NCBI RefSeq assembly: GCF_040790665.1
Contig: NZ_CP160849.1
Span: forward strand, 2,877,501-2,941,500
From: Sulfitobacter pontiacus
GTDB lineage: Bacteria; Pseudomonadota; Alphaproteobacteria; Rhodobacterales; Rhodobacteraceae
Direction of reading: 5' to 3'
Length of the DNA: 64,000 bases
A model generated the notes under the pieces. That model was not told where the DNA came from. It did not search any database and worked only from the letters and a program-made list of their open reading frames with translations. Of this stretch, positions 7,795 through 15,481 are shown piece after piece; within the stretch, counting starts at the first letter, position 1, and each line of letters starts with the position of its first letter. Both the position numbers and the translations under genes were made by a program.

Positions 7795-7863
7795 GATGAT
7801 CCTGGCCCTTATTGATTCCGTCGAATGTTCGTTTAACGCATCTATTCCCGCGATGATATATCG

Positions 7864-9216
7864 TTAGCGCCGGACAAAGCGCAGCAAAATGCCGTCTTTT
7901 GAACGAACTGTCAGATGTGCCACGGGAACAGGTGGCTTTTCGCCGACAACCTCTATGCGGTAATCGCGCAGGATACGCGACAGGATCAACGGGCCTTCGA
8001 CCATGGCAAAGCCCGCCCCCGGGCAGACCCGCGCACCGGCGCTGAACGGCAGATATGCCTCGCGCTGGCATTTCTTGCCGTTCTCGCTGTGCCATCGCGC
8101 CGGATCAAACCCGTCGGGGTTGTCCCACAGGCGTTCGTGACGATGCAGATGCCACGGGCTGATCACCACCTGTGCCCCACGCGCCACGGTTCGGTCGCGG
8201 AACGTCGCGGGGCAGCTCGCTTCGCGCACCATCATCGGCACGGGGGGATAAAGGCGCAGTGCCTCGCGGAAGACATCGCGGCTTTGTTTGAGCTTGCCCA
8301 TAACCGCAAAATCGCACTGATCGATTGACTGCGCCTCTTCGGCCAGACGGTCCTGCCAGTCGGGATGGGTCGCCACCAGATACATCGCCCATGCCAGCGC
8401 CGAGGCGCTCGTTTCATGCCCTGCAAGAAAGAAGATCGCGACCTGATCGACCATTTCATCGGTGGTAAAAGTAGAGCCGTCTTCGGGGTCGGGCGTGGTC
8501 ATGATCTTGGTCGCCAGATCGTCGGGGGCGGTGCCCGCCTTGATCGCCTCCATCCGGTCGGCCGTCAGTGCGGTGATCAGTCGCCGGATCTTGGCGGCGC
8601 TGCGTTTAGTGTCGCGGCGGAACAACCGTGGCAGCCAGCGGGGCAACGGCACAAAGGCCGCGATGTTCAGGATCGGCTGGCTGCGTTGATAGGTTTTGAA
8701 TTCGTCAAAGACCTCGCGCGCCATGTGGTGTTCGATGGGTAGAGAAAACAACGTGCGAAAGATCACATCCGCCGCCGCGTGGCTGGTCTGCGCCTCCACC
8801 TCTAGCGGCGCGCCATCATGAGGCGCAAGCCGTGCCGCCGCTGCCTCTGCCGCGTCCCAGATGGCGGGGAAGGTTTCGCGCAAGCGGCCCCCTTCAAACG
8901 CGGGGTCAATGATGCGCCGCTGCCGTTTCCATATCGCCCCGTTGGTCAGGAACACCGAATTGCCAAGCAGCGGGCGCAATCCTTCGCCGATCCGGTCTGA
9001 CTTGGGATAATCGTCCGGGCGCGTCTTGAGCACGGTCTGGATCAGATCGGGCTGATTGATCAGATAACTGCGGAAGAACGGCGTCTTGAACTCTGCCATC
9101 CAGGCCCGATACAGCCGTGCGGGCTGCGCCGACAGGATGTCTTGGCGAAAGAGCCGCGCATAGCGCCAAAGCGACACTTTCGCGGGGCGGCTCTCGGGTT
9201 TGGGGGGCAGCATCAT
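7864..9216 (-). CDS. Cytochrome P450
   Basis: This 450-residue soluble bacterial P450 has all hallmark elements: the I-helix oxygen-activation motif AGHETS (265-270), the K-helix EALR (318-321) and the heme loop FSAGARVCPG (391-400) with Cys398 as iron ligand. No N-terminal membrane anchor is seen. The start ATG at 9216 overlaps the stop of the upstream membrane hydrolase gene as ATGA; a second ATG at 9213 is the alternative. No ferredoxin or ferredoxin reductase gene is nearby, so electrons must come from elsewhere. The motifs resemble the fatty-acid and alkane type group, but the substrate cannot be assigned. Coupling to the hydrolase suggests a lipid- or ester-related pathway. Confidence 0.95.
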   Translation of the reverse strand: MMLPPKPESRPAKVSLWRYARLFRQDILSAQPARLYRAWMAEFKTPFFRSYLINQPDLIQTVLKTRPDDYPKSDRIGEGLRPLLGNSVFLTNGAIWKRQRRIIDPAFEGGRLRETFPAIWDAAEAAAARLAPHDGAPLEVEAQTSHAAADVIFRTLFSLPIEHHMAREVFDEFKTYQRSQPILNIAAFVPLPRWLPRLFRRDTKRSAAKIRRLITALTADRMEAIKAGTAPDDLATKIMTTPDPEDGSTFTTDEMVDQVAIFFLAGHETSASALAWAMYLVATHPDWQDRLAEEAQSIDQCDFAVMGKLKQSRDVFREALRLYPPVPMMVREASCPATFRDRTVARGAQVVISPWHLHRHERLWDNPDGFDPARWHSENGKKCQREAYLPFSAGARVCPGAGFAMVEGPLILSRILRDYRIEVVGEKPPVPVAHLTVRSKDGILLRFVRR

Positions 9217-10439
9217 GGCGCGGTAGAGGTGAATTTATTCACCGGTTTGACAATGCGCGACCGGGATGCAGGCCGTCCGGCATAGCGTTCGGCCAGACTA
9301 TGCGGGCCGGCGGTGATCTGGAAATAATCATAGTCCTTGGGCGCATCAAAGGCGCAGAGGTATTGGAAATGCAGCCGGAAAAACCGCCAGCGCAGCTCTT
9401 TCCAGCGGGCTGGGGTCAGCGATTGAGTGAAGGCCGCGGAAAACACCAGCGGCCAGCGTTTATCCTCGGGGGCAACGCCCGACACCGCTACCGGATCGCA
9501 AAGCGCAAAGGCACAGCCGTCGCCGGGGGCCGTGACATCGACCCATGTCAGACCCTCGCATTGGGACAGAAAGCGCAAATCGGCGCGCAGACGGTGGGCA
9601 TCGCGCAGGAAGGACACCATCGGCACCACCTGCCCCAAGGTCATAAAGGCCAGCGCAGGCCCGTCAGCAGGGACACGGCCCGCCCGGATCAGATCGGCAA
9701 GGATCGACACCCCCAGATGCGCGCCGGAGGAATGGCCCACGACCAGCACCTCGTCCACATCAGACTTCAGCGCCTGTGCGATGGCATCCCCGAATTCGGT
9801 CATGCGCGTTTCAAGCGCGGGCGGGTTCGCCCCTCGCGTCGCGGCCCCGAAAGCGTAATCATGCATCAGGTAATAGGCGAAAAGCTTGCCATCGTGTTTC
9901 TTGAACCAGCGCAGCACCTGCCAGCCCAGCCCCACGCCAGCGGCGGCGACGATCCCCTTGAACCACGCAGGCCCGCCAAAGAAGGTCAGCCCCGCGTAGA
10001 GCAGCTTGCCCGCGAGGGCCGCGATCAACAATTGCAGCAGCAACATCCCCACCGGATAAAGCGCCGCAATCACTGGCCCCTTGCGCAGCTTCATCAACCG
10101 CCAAAGCGCACCCGACGCGATATAGACCCAAGCCGTCTGCACCAACTGCCCATAGGTCGCGAGGATCGAATTGCTCATGGAGATGCGCACGATGTCGGAC
10201 CAGACGAGCACGTCGACCTGAGCCTCAACATCAACGCCATCGATATGCGCGGCGACGTTCCAGCCGTAGTTCCCGCCGCCCTTCTTGGGCGACAACGCGA
10301 TCTGATAGTCCGAGATCTGCGCCTGTGCGCTGCCTTCCTTGCGGTAAAGCTCGCGGTAGCGGCGCGGATGAATGGGGTCATAGCCCGGGATATAGAAAAC
10401 CCGTCGCGTCCTGACTGTCTGCTCTATGTTCTCGGCCAT
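9213..10439 (-). CDS. Membrane-associated alpha/beta-hydrolase-like protein
   Basis: The 408-residue protein starts with RRVFYIPGYDP, which resembles the first strand of an alpha/beta hydrolase. A hydrophobic region follows with two likely transmembrane helices (about residues 123-155 and 162-178). After that comes VLVVGHSSGAHLG, whose GHSSG (235-239) is a nucleophile elbow with Ser237. A conserved-looking His occurs in ITAGPHSLAERY near the C-terminus. The protein is therefore probably a membrane-embedded serine hydrolase or lipase-like enzyme. No precise family name comes to mind. It ends in an ATGA overlap with the P450 gene, so both should be made together. Upstream lies ccdA with a 56-bp gap. 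Confidence 0.75.
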   Translation of the reverse strand: MAENIEQTVRTRRVFYIPGYDPIHPRRYRELYRKEGSAQAQISDYQIALSPKKGGGNYGWNVAAHIDGVDVEAQVDVLVWSDIVRISMSNSILATYGQLVQTAWVYIASGALWRLMKLRKGPVIAALYPVGMLLLQLLIAALAGKLLYAGLTFFGGPAWFKGIVAAAGVGLGWQVLRWFKKHDGKLFAYYLMHDYAFGAATRGANPPALETRMTEFGDAIAQALKSDVDEVLVVGHSSGAHLGVSILADLIRAGRVPADGPALAFMTLGQVVPMVSFLRDAHRLRADLRFLSQCEGLTWVDVTAPGDGCAFALCDPVAVSGVAPEDKRWPLVFSAAFTQSLTPARWKELRWRFFRLHFQYLCAFDAPKDYDYFQITAGPHSLAERYAGRPASRSRIVKPVNKFTSTAP

Positions 10440-10495
10440 CGTTCACCCTGTATTTCGCCGCAGCTTAAACAGGTTTTCCGGCAAGAGTAAGGCGC

Positions 10496-11260
10496 CTAAC
10501 CCAAGGATCCCAATGCAGGAAATGTTTCCAGCAACCAGAAAGAGAAGGTTGTAAACGCCCCCGTCAGCAGCGCCAGACCGACCACCACCAGCAAGATCCC
10601 CATGCCGCGTTCGATCAGCTTCATATAGGGCTTGATCCGGTTCATGACGTGGGTGGCGCGGGTAATGAACATCGCCGCCAGCAAAAAGGGAATACCCAAG
10701 CCCGCCGCATAGACCCCCAGCAAAAGCGTGCCGCGCGTGACCGAGGCTTCGGACGCCGCGAGCGACAGGATCGCGCCAAGCTGCGGCCCGATGCAGGGTG
10801 TCCAGCCGAAGGCGAAGGCCAGCCCAAGGATATAGGCCCCAAAGGACGTGCCGCCCTTGTCGCCCGCATCCAGACGCGCCTCTTGATCCAGAAAGGGAAT
10901 GCGGAAGACGCCCAGGAAATGCAGACCAAAGATGATCACCACGATGCCCGACAGCCGCGCGAAGAGAACCTGATTTTGCAGGAAGAACGCCCCGAAGACC
11001 GAGGCCGTGAACCCCAGAATCAGGAACACCGTACTAAGCCCCATAACAAAGAACAGGGCCGCGATGACAGCCTTGCGGCGCGCGGCGGCGACCGATGACA
11101 TATCGTTCAGGGTCACCCCGCTCATATAGGCGAGGTACGGGGGGACGATGGGCAGGACGCAGGGGCTCAGGAAGCTGATGATCCCGGCGGTCAGCGCGAT
11201 GAGTATGGCGGGCAGTAGTCCCGCGTCGATCAGGTCAAATCCAAACATGACATCAGCCAT
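10496..11260 (-). CDS. ccdA: Cytochrome c biogenesis protein CcdA
   Basis: This polytopic membrane thiol transporter of about 254 residues and six hydrophobic segments moves reducing power from cytoplasmic thioredoxin to the periplasm, where it keeps apocytochrome c and the CcmG/CcmH thiols reduced. The two redox cysteines are in FLSPCVLPIVPPYL (Cys34) and GWTPCIGPQLGAIL (Cys156). I chose ATG 11260 (MADVMFGFDL). ATG 11248 (MFGFDL) is an equally possible start, and neither has a strong ribosome-binding site. It is divergent from tusA, another sulfur-handling gene, with a gap of about 90 bp in which promoters for both must lie. Confidence 0.92.
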   Translation of the reverse strand: MADVMFGFDLIDAGLLPAILIALTAGIISFLSPCVLPIVPPYLAYMSGVTLNDMSSVAAARRKAVIAALFFVMGLSTVFLILGFTASVFGAFFLQNQVLFARLSGIVVIIFGLHFLGVFRIPFLDQEARLDAGDKGGTSFGAYILGLAFAFGWTPCIGPQLGAILSLAASEASVTRGTLLLGVYAAGLGIPFLLAAMFITRATHVMNRIKPYMKLIERGMGILLVVVGLALLTGAFTTFSFWLLETFPALGSLG

Positions 11261-11352
11261 AATCTGCTTTGTCCGGCGCGTCACCTGCTGTTGCGCGTGA
11301 TCTCCGTCACAAGGTTGTGGACGCGTTGAAACATGTGGCTTATCTGAGGATC

Positions 11353-11580
11353 ATGACAGATAAAAACTTTCTCGACGCGACGGGGCTTTTGTGCCCCCTG
11401 CCCGTGCTCAAAGCCCGTAAACGCCTGCAATCATTGGACTCTGGCGATCTTTTGACCGTGCATGCGGATGATCCCGCCGCGATCATCGACATCCCGCATT
11501 TCTGTGCCGAGGCAGGTCATAGCCTTGAAAGCGCCGCGATGGACGAAACGCCGCAGGCCTATGTGATCCGGAAAAGGTAG
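11353..11580 (+). CDS. tusA: TusA-family sulfur carrier protein
   Basis: This 75-residue protein has the family motif LLCPLPVLKARKRL, with the sulfur-carrying Cys14 in CPLP. TusA-like proteins accept sulfane sulfur as a persulfide and pass it on for tRNA 2-thiouridine, molybdenum cofactor or sulfur oxidation. No tusBCD or sox genes are near, so the exact relay is open. TGAGGA just upstream supports ATG 11353. It is divergent from ccdA and followed by a strong bidirectional terminator. Confidence 0.9.
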   Translation: MTDKNFLDATGLLCPLPVLKARKRLQSLDSGDLLTVHADDPAAIIDIPHFCAEAGHSLESAAMDETPQAYVIRKR

Positions 11581-11620
11581 CTGACCCGCGGCATCACGCA
11601 CCGCGGATACCGCAGATAAA

Positions 11621-11648
11621 AAAAGGCAGACCCGAAGGTCTGCCTTTT
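11621..11648. terminator. Bidirectional intrinsic terminator between tusA and rne
   Basis: AAAAGGCAGACC (11621-11632), loop CGAA and GGTCTGCCTTTT (11637-11648) form an 8-bp GC stem flanked by A and T runs on both sides. It can end the plus-strand tusA transcript and the minus-strand rne transcript. Confidence 0.85.
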
Positions 11649-11679
11649 GTCGTTTCTATATGTCGGCGCAGGGGGCTAT

Positions 11680-14607
11680 TTAGCCGCCCAAGGACCACCA
11701 GCCGCGCCGCTTGGGCTTGGCGGGTTTTTCGGGCTCCGCCTGCGGGGTCGCCTCGGGCTGAGGTACTTCGGTGACCGGTGGCTCCGGCTGGATTTCCTGC
11801 GCGGGCGGCATTTCCGTCGGGGTGCTATCGGGCACTTCGGTCGGGGCCGGCGTTTGCTCCACCTCGGCGGGCTGGGACGGCTGCGCGGGCGTGGGTTCAG
11901 GCGTCGGGATCGGCGTCGGCTCCTTTGCGGGCTCGGGCGTCGGCGCGTCTGGTGTCACCTCAGGCTCGGGCTTGGGCTCGGGGGTTGGCTGCTCTTTTGG
12001 CGCAGGTGTTTCCTCGGGCTCGGGTGCCTCTTCGACAGCCTCAACAGGGGCGGCCTTGGGCTTGCGCGTGCGGGTCCGCTTGGGTTTTGGCTTGGGCGCG
12101 TCTTCGGCGGCGTCCGCGTCGGCGGGGGCCGTCTCGGCCGGTTTCGCGTCCTCGGAGGTCTTGGCGTCCGCGTCTACGGTCGCTTCTGCCGCGGCATCAG
12201 CCTTGGGTTTGCGGGTCCGGCTGCGGGTGCGCTTGGGTTTGTCCTGCGGTTTCGCGTCATCAGAAGCGGCGTCTGCAGTCGCATCCGTTTTCGCGTCATC
12301 CTTGGCACCAGCAGTATCCGCCTCGGTTTGCGCGGGCGCGTCGCTATCGCCGTTGTCACCGTTGGTGTTGCTATCGCCGTTGTTTTCACCGTTGGCGGCA
12401 TCATCCCCGTTGGATTTGCCACCCCGACGCCGCCGGCGACGACGACGGCGCTTGGGTTTCCCTTCGCCATCATTGTCATCGTCAGAGCCATTGTGCTGGT
12501 TCTGCCCGCCATTGCCGTTGCCGGTAGGTTCATTGTCAGCATTGTCCGCATCTGCTTCCGCATCGACATCCAGATCATCGACCTCGTCCATGATGGAGGT
12601 ATCAACTGACACCACATGTTCGATCGGCGTGACAACGCGTGTCGCGGTCTTGAACTTTTCAAGCGAGAAATCGGGGCTGACCAAAGCGGGGTCGCCTTCG
12701 ATGCGCACGGCCATGCCATAGCGGCCTTCGATGTGAGCGATATGTTCGCGCTTCTGGTTCATCAGGAAGTTGGCGATGCCCACGGGTGCCGTAATCAATA
12801 CCTCGCGCGACCGTTTGCGGGTGCCCTCTTCCTCAATCTGGCGCAGGATCGACAGCGCAAGGTTGTCGTCCGACCGGATCAGGCCGGTGCCGTGGCAGGC
12901 GTGGCAAGGCTGGGTCGTCGCCTCGATCATACCGGGACGCAAACGCTGGCGCGACATTTCCATCAGGCCAAAGCCGGAAATACGGCCCACCTGAATACGC
13001 GCACGGTCGGTTTTCAGCTTTTCCTTCATCAGCTTTTCAACGGCGGCGTTATTGCGACGCTCGTCCATGTCGATAAAGTCGATGACGATCAGACCGGCCA
13101 GATCACGCAGACGCAACTGACGAGCGACTTCGGCGGCGGCTTCAAGATTGGTCTTGGTCGCGGTCTGTTCGATGGAGCCTTCCTTGGTGGCCCGGCCCGA
13201 GTTCACGTCGATCGCAACAAGCGCTTCGGTCACACCGATCACGATATAGCCACCCGAAGGCAGCTGTACCGTGGGGTTGAACATGCCCGACAGGTAGCTT
13301 TCGACTTGATAGCGTGCGAACAAGGGCAGTGTTTCGCTATAGAGCTTCACGTTCTTGGCGTGGGACGGCATGATCATCTTCATGAAGTCCTTGGCGATGC
13401 GGTAACCGCGTTCACCTTCGACAAACACCTCGTCAATCTCGCGGTTATAAAGGTCGCGGATCGAGCGTTTGATCAGGTCGCCTTCTTCATAGATCTTGGC
13501 GGGCGCGATGGATTTCAGCGTCAGCTCGCGGATTTGTTCCCACAGGCGTTGCAGGTATTCGTAGTCGCGCTTGATCTCGGCCTTGGTGCGTTGTGCACCG
13601 GCGGTGCGCACGATCAGACCGGCACCTTTTGGCACCTGAATTTCGTTTGCGATCTCTTTCAGCTTCTTACGGTCCGCGGCGTTGGTGATCTTGCGGCTGA
13701 TGCCGCCCCCACGCGCGGTGTTGGGCATGAGCACACAATAGCGGCCGGCCAGCGACAGATAGGTTGTCAACGCGGCACCTTTGTTGCCACGTTCCTCTTT
13801 AACGACCTGCACCAGCAGGATCTGACGCACCTTGACGACTTCCTGGATTTTATAGCGCTTGGGCCGTGGCTTGCGCGCGGTGCGCAGATCGTCGTGATCA
13901 TCGTCATCCGCCACGGATTCGATGCTGTCATCCTTGGAGGACGCATCTTTAGCCTTGGGGCTATCGTCGCTGTCATCCGCGTCGTCGCTGTCGTCCTGAT
14001 CATCGGCATCAGGTTTTGCGGCGTCTTTCGCATCTGCTTTGGCGGCCTTGGGAGTGTCACCCTCTGCCTTGCTGTCATCGCCGTCTGGCTCTTCGACAGG
14101 CGTTTCGGCAACCCGCTCCATCGGAGAGGAGCCTTCTTCATCGTCCAGATCGACGGTCTGCATGCCGTTGATCTGGTCGCTGTCGGTGGCATCGGCGTCT
14201 TTGCTGACGGTCGCGTCATCGGACACGGTGTCTTCGGCCTTGGACTTGCTGCGGCTGCGCGAGCGTGTCCGGCGTTTGGGCTTTTCGTCTTCGTCTTCCT
14301 TGGCGGCCTGCGCTTCGGCATAGGCACGCTCTTCCTCCATCAACGCCAGACGGTCAGCGACGGGGATCTGGTAGTAATCGGGGTGAATTTCCGAAAAGGC
14401 GAGGAAACCATGACGGTTGCCGCCATAATCCACAAACGCGGCCTGTAACGAAGGTTCGACCCGCGTGACTTTCGCGAGGTAGATATTGCCAGCTAGCTGG
14501 CGTTTATTCTCTGATTCAAAGTCAAATTCTTCGACCTTGTTTCCGTCAACCACAACAACGCGAGTTTCCTCAGCGTGGGTGGCATCGATAAGCATTTTCT
14601 TAGGCAT
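11680..14607 (-). CDS. rne: Ribonuclease E/G family endoribonuclease (RNase E)
   Basis: The 975-residue protein initiates mRNA decay and processes rRNA and tRNA precursors. I use MPKKMLIDATHAEE at 14607 as start. Order of parts: RNase H-like/S1 region with GNIYLAKVTRVEPSLQAAFVDYG; a large acidic insertion inside S1 (about residues 90-250, rich in Asp, Ser, Lys); the resumed S1 strand VRQILLVQVVKEERGNKG; the 5'-sensor; the DNase I-like catalytic core with AIDVNSG (Asp467) and LIVIDFIDMD (Asp510); and the zinc link CHACHGTG (Cys568, Cys571). A long disordered tail with an arginine patch and Pro/Glu-rich repeats ends in RRGWWSLGG. The S1 insertion is typical of alphaproteobacteria. The tail should bind RNA and degradosome partners. 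Confidence 0.95.
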   Translation of the reverse strand: MPKKMLIDATHAEETRVVVVDGNKVEEFDFESENKRQLAGNIYLAKVTRVEPSLQAAFVDYGGNRHGFLAFSEIHPDYYQIPVADRLALMEEERAYAEAQAAKEDEDEKPKRRTRSRSRSKSKAEDTVSDDATVSKDADATDSDQINGMQTVDLDDEEGSSPMERVAETPVEEPDGDDSKAEGDTPKAAKADAKDAAKPDADDQDDSDDADDSDDSPKAKDASSKDDSIESVADDDDHDDLRTARKPRPKRYKIQEVVKVRQILLVQVVKEERGNKGAALTTYLSLAGRYCVLMPNTARGGGISRKITNAADRKKLKEIANEIQVPKGAGLIVRTAGAQRTKAEIKRDYEYLQRLWEQIRELTLKSIAPAKIYEEGDLIKRSIRDLYNREIDEVFVEGERGYRIAKDFMKMIMPSHAKNVKLYSETLPLFARYQVESYLSGMFNPTVQLPSGGYIVIGVTEALVAIDVNSGRATKEGSIEQTATKTNLEAAAEVARQLRLRDLAGLIVIDFIDMDERRNNAAVEKLMKEKLKTDRARIQVGRISGFGLMEMSRQRLRPGMIEATTQPCHACHGTGLIRSDDNLALSILRQIEEEGTRKRSREVLITAPVGIANFLMNQKREHIAHIEGRYGMAVRIEGDPALVSPDFSLEKFKTATRVVTPIEHVVSVDTSIMDEVDDLDVDAEADADNADNEPTGNGNGGQNQHNGSDDDNDGEGKPKRRRRRRRRRGGKSNGDDAANGENNGDSNTNGDNGDSDAPAQTEADTAGAKDDAKTDATADAASDDAKPQDKPKRTRSRTRKPKADAAAEATVDADAKTSEDAKPAETAPADADAAEDAPKPKPKRTRTRKPKAAPVEAVEEAPEPEETPAPKEQPTPEPKPEPEVTPDAPTPEPAKEPTPIPTPEPTPAQPSQPAEVEQTPAPTEVPDSTPTEMPPAQEIQPEPPVTEVPQPEATPQAEPEKPAKPKRRGWWSLGG

Positions 14608-15174
14608 AAATCCATTTTGCACAGCTGCGCAAACAGCAGCCCCGGTGGGGCGCTGCGAGGCAGGGTATGTCTTGTCAGGGCGATGGGTGACGCGGCTAAA
14701 ACAGGGCCCAAAAGGCCGCCTGTCTGTCTGCTCTTGGCGTCTGCGCGCGTCATCGCGGTTCTTCTCCGACATGGGTGGTGCGTACCGCGCCCCCATATCC
14801 ATTAATTTACTGCGGTTGTCCGGCCAAAGGGACGGCGCAATCGTCAGCGGTTCTTGAGCCTTTTTTAAGGGCCTAATCGGTCTGCCTGGTCACCACATGC
14901 CGGGGAACCGAGGCATCGAAACTGTCTGGGGTCTGGTTTGCCATCCAAAGAGGCAAACAGTCCTACCTACAATTAACGGCAGAAGGCACCAAATGACAAT
15001 GGGAAATCGCGTTTAGCGGCTTTGCAGATACGGGGGCCGATAGCGGTATCACGCCCCCCGCCGCCTTGCTTGACAAGCGTCGGTGCTATGGGAAAAGCTT
15101 TGCCAGCGGGTTTATGCCCGTGCCGCAGCCCTGTGACGGGATGCACAAAAATAAGACAGATAAGGATGATACGA
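14608..15174. other. Long leader region of rne and promoter area of the lipoprotein gene
   Basis: This 567-bp gap holds no convincing conserved gene. On the minus strand it must contain the rne promoter and a leader of up to a few hundred bases, which in E. coli mediates autoregulation. Seen here are an inverted repeat GTTTGCC/GGCAAAC (14936-14942 and 14952-14958) and a 23-codon minus-strand reading frame (14944-14873) beginning MANQTPDSF. On the plus strand TTGACA at 15070-15075 could be a -35 box for the lipoprotein, without a clear -10. Confidence 0.4.
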
Positions 15175-15459
15175 ATGCATATTTCCCTGCGCGCAGCCCT
15201 GTGCCTGCCGTTTCTGGCGCTTGCCGCCTGCGAAGACATGAGCACGATCGGCGGCAGCGACCCCGAGGGCCCGTCCAAGCGCAGTTGCATCCGTGCCGTG
15301 GAAAAACATACCGGCAAATCGGGCGGTACGCTCAACACGACCATCCCTATCGTCGAGACGGGCCAGCATATTGTCGATATCCCCGGCGGCCCGTCGTGGA
15401 CCTGCTACACCGATGAAACTGGTGCAGCACGCGAGCTGATCGAGACGCGGCTCGGCTGA
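15175..15459 (+). CDS. Small lipoprotein of unknown function
   Basis: This 94-residue protein has a signal peptide (LRAALCLPFLALAAC) ending in a lipobox with the acylated Cys at about residue 20. The mature part is short, charged, and contains two further cysteines (SCIRAVEK and WTCYTDETG) that could form a disulfide. AAGGATGA at 15162-15169 supports ATG 15175. It is probably exported and attached to a membrane; there is no Asp at +2 that would clearly retain it at the inner membrane. It converges with dctD. I do not recognise a family. Confidence 0.75.
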   Translation: MHISLRAALCLPFLALAACEDMSTIGGSDPEGPSKRSCIRAVEKHTGKSGGTLNTTIPIVETGQHIVDIPGGPSWTCYTDETGAARELIETRLG

Positions 15460-15481
15460 GCCTGTCTGCAAAATGCGGCGC

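Noticed and set aside
12616-14448. A 610-codon open frame on the plus strand
   Set aside because: It is fully antisense to rne, whose motifs are intact; high third-position GC keeps such antisense frames open. No domain is recognisable in it.
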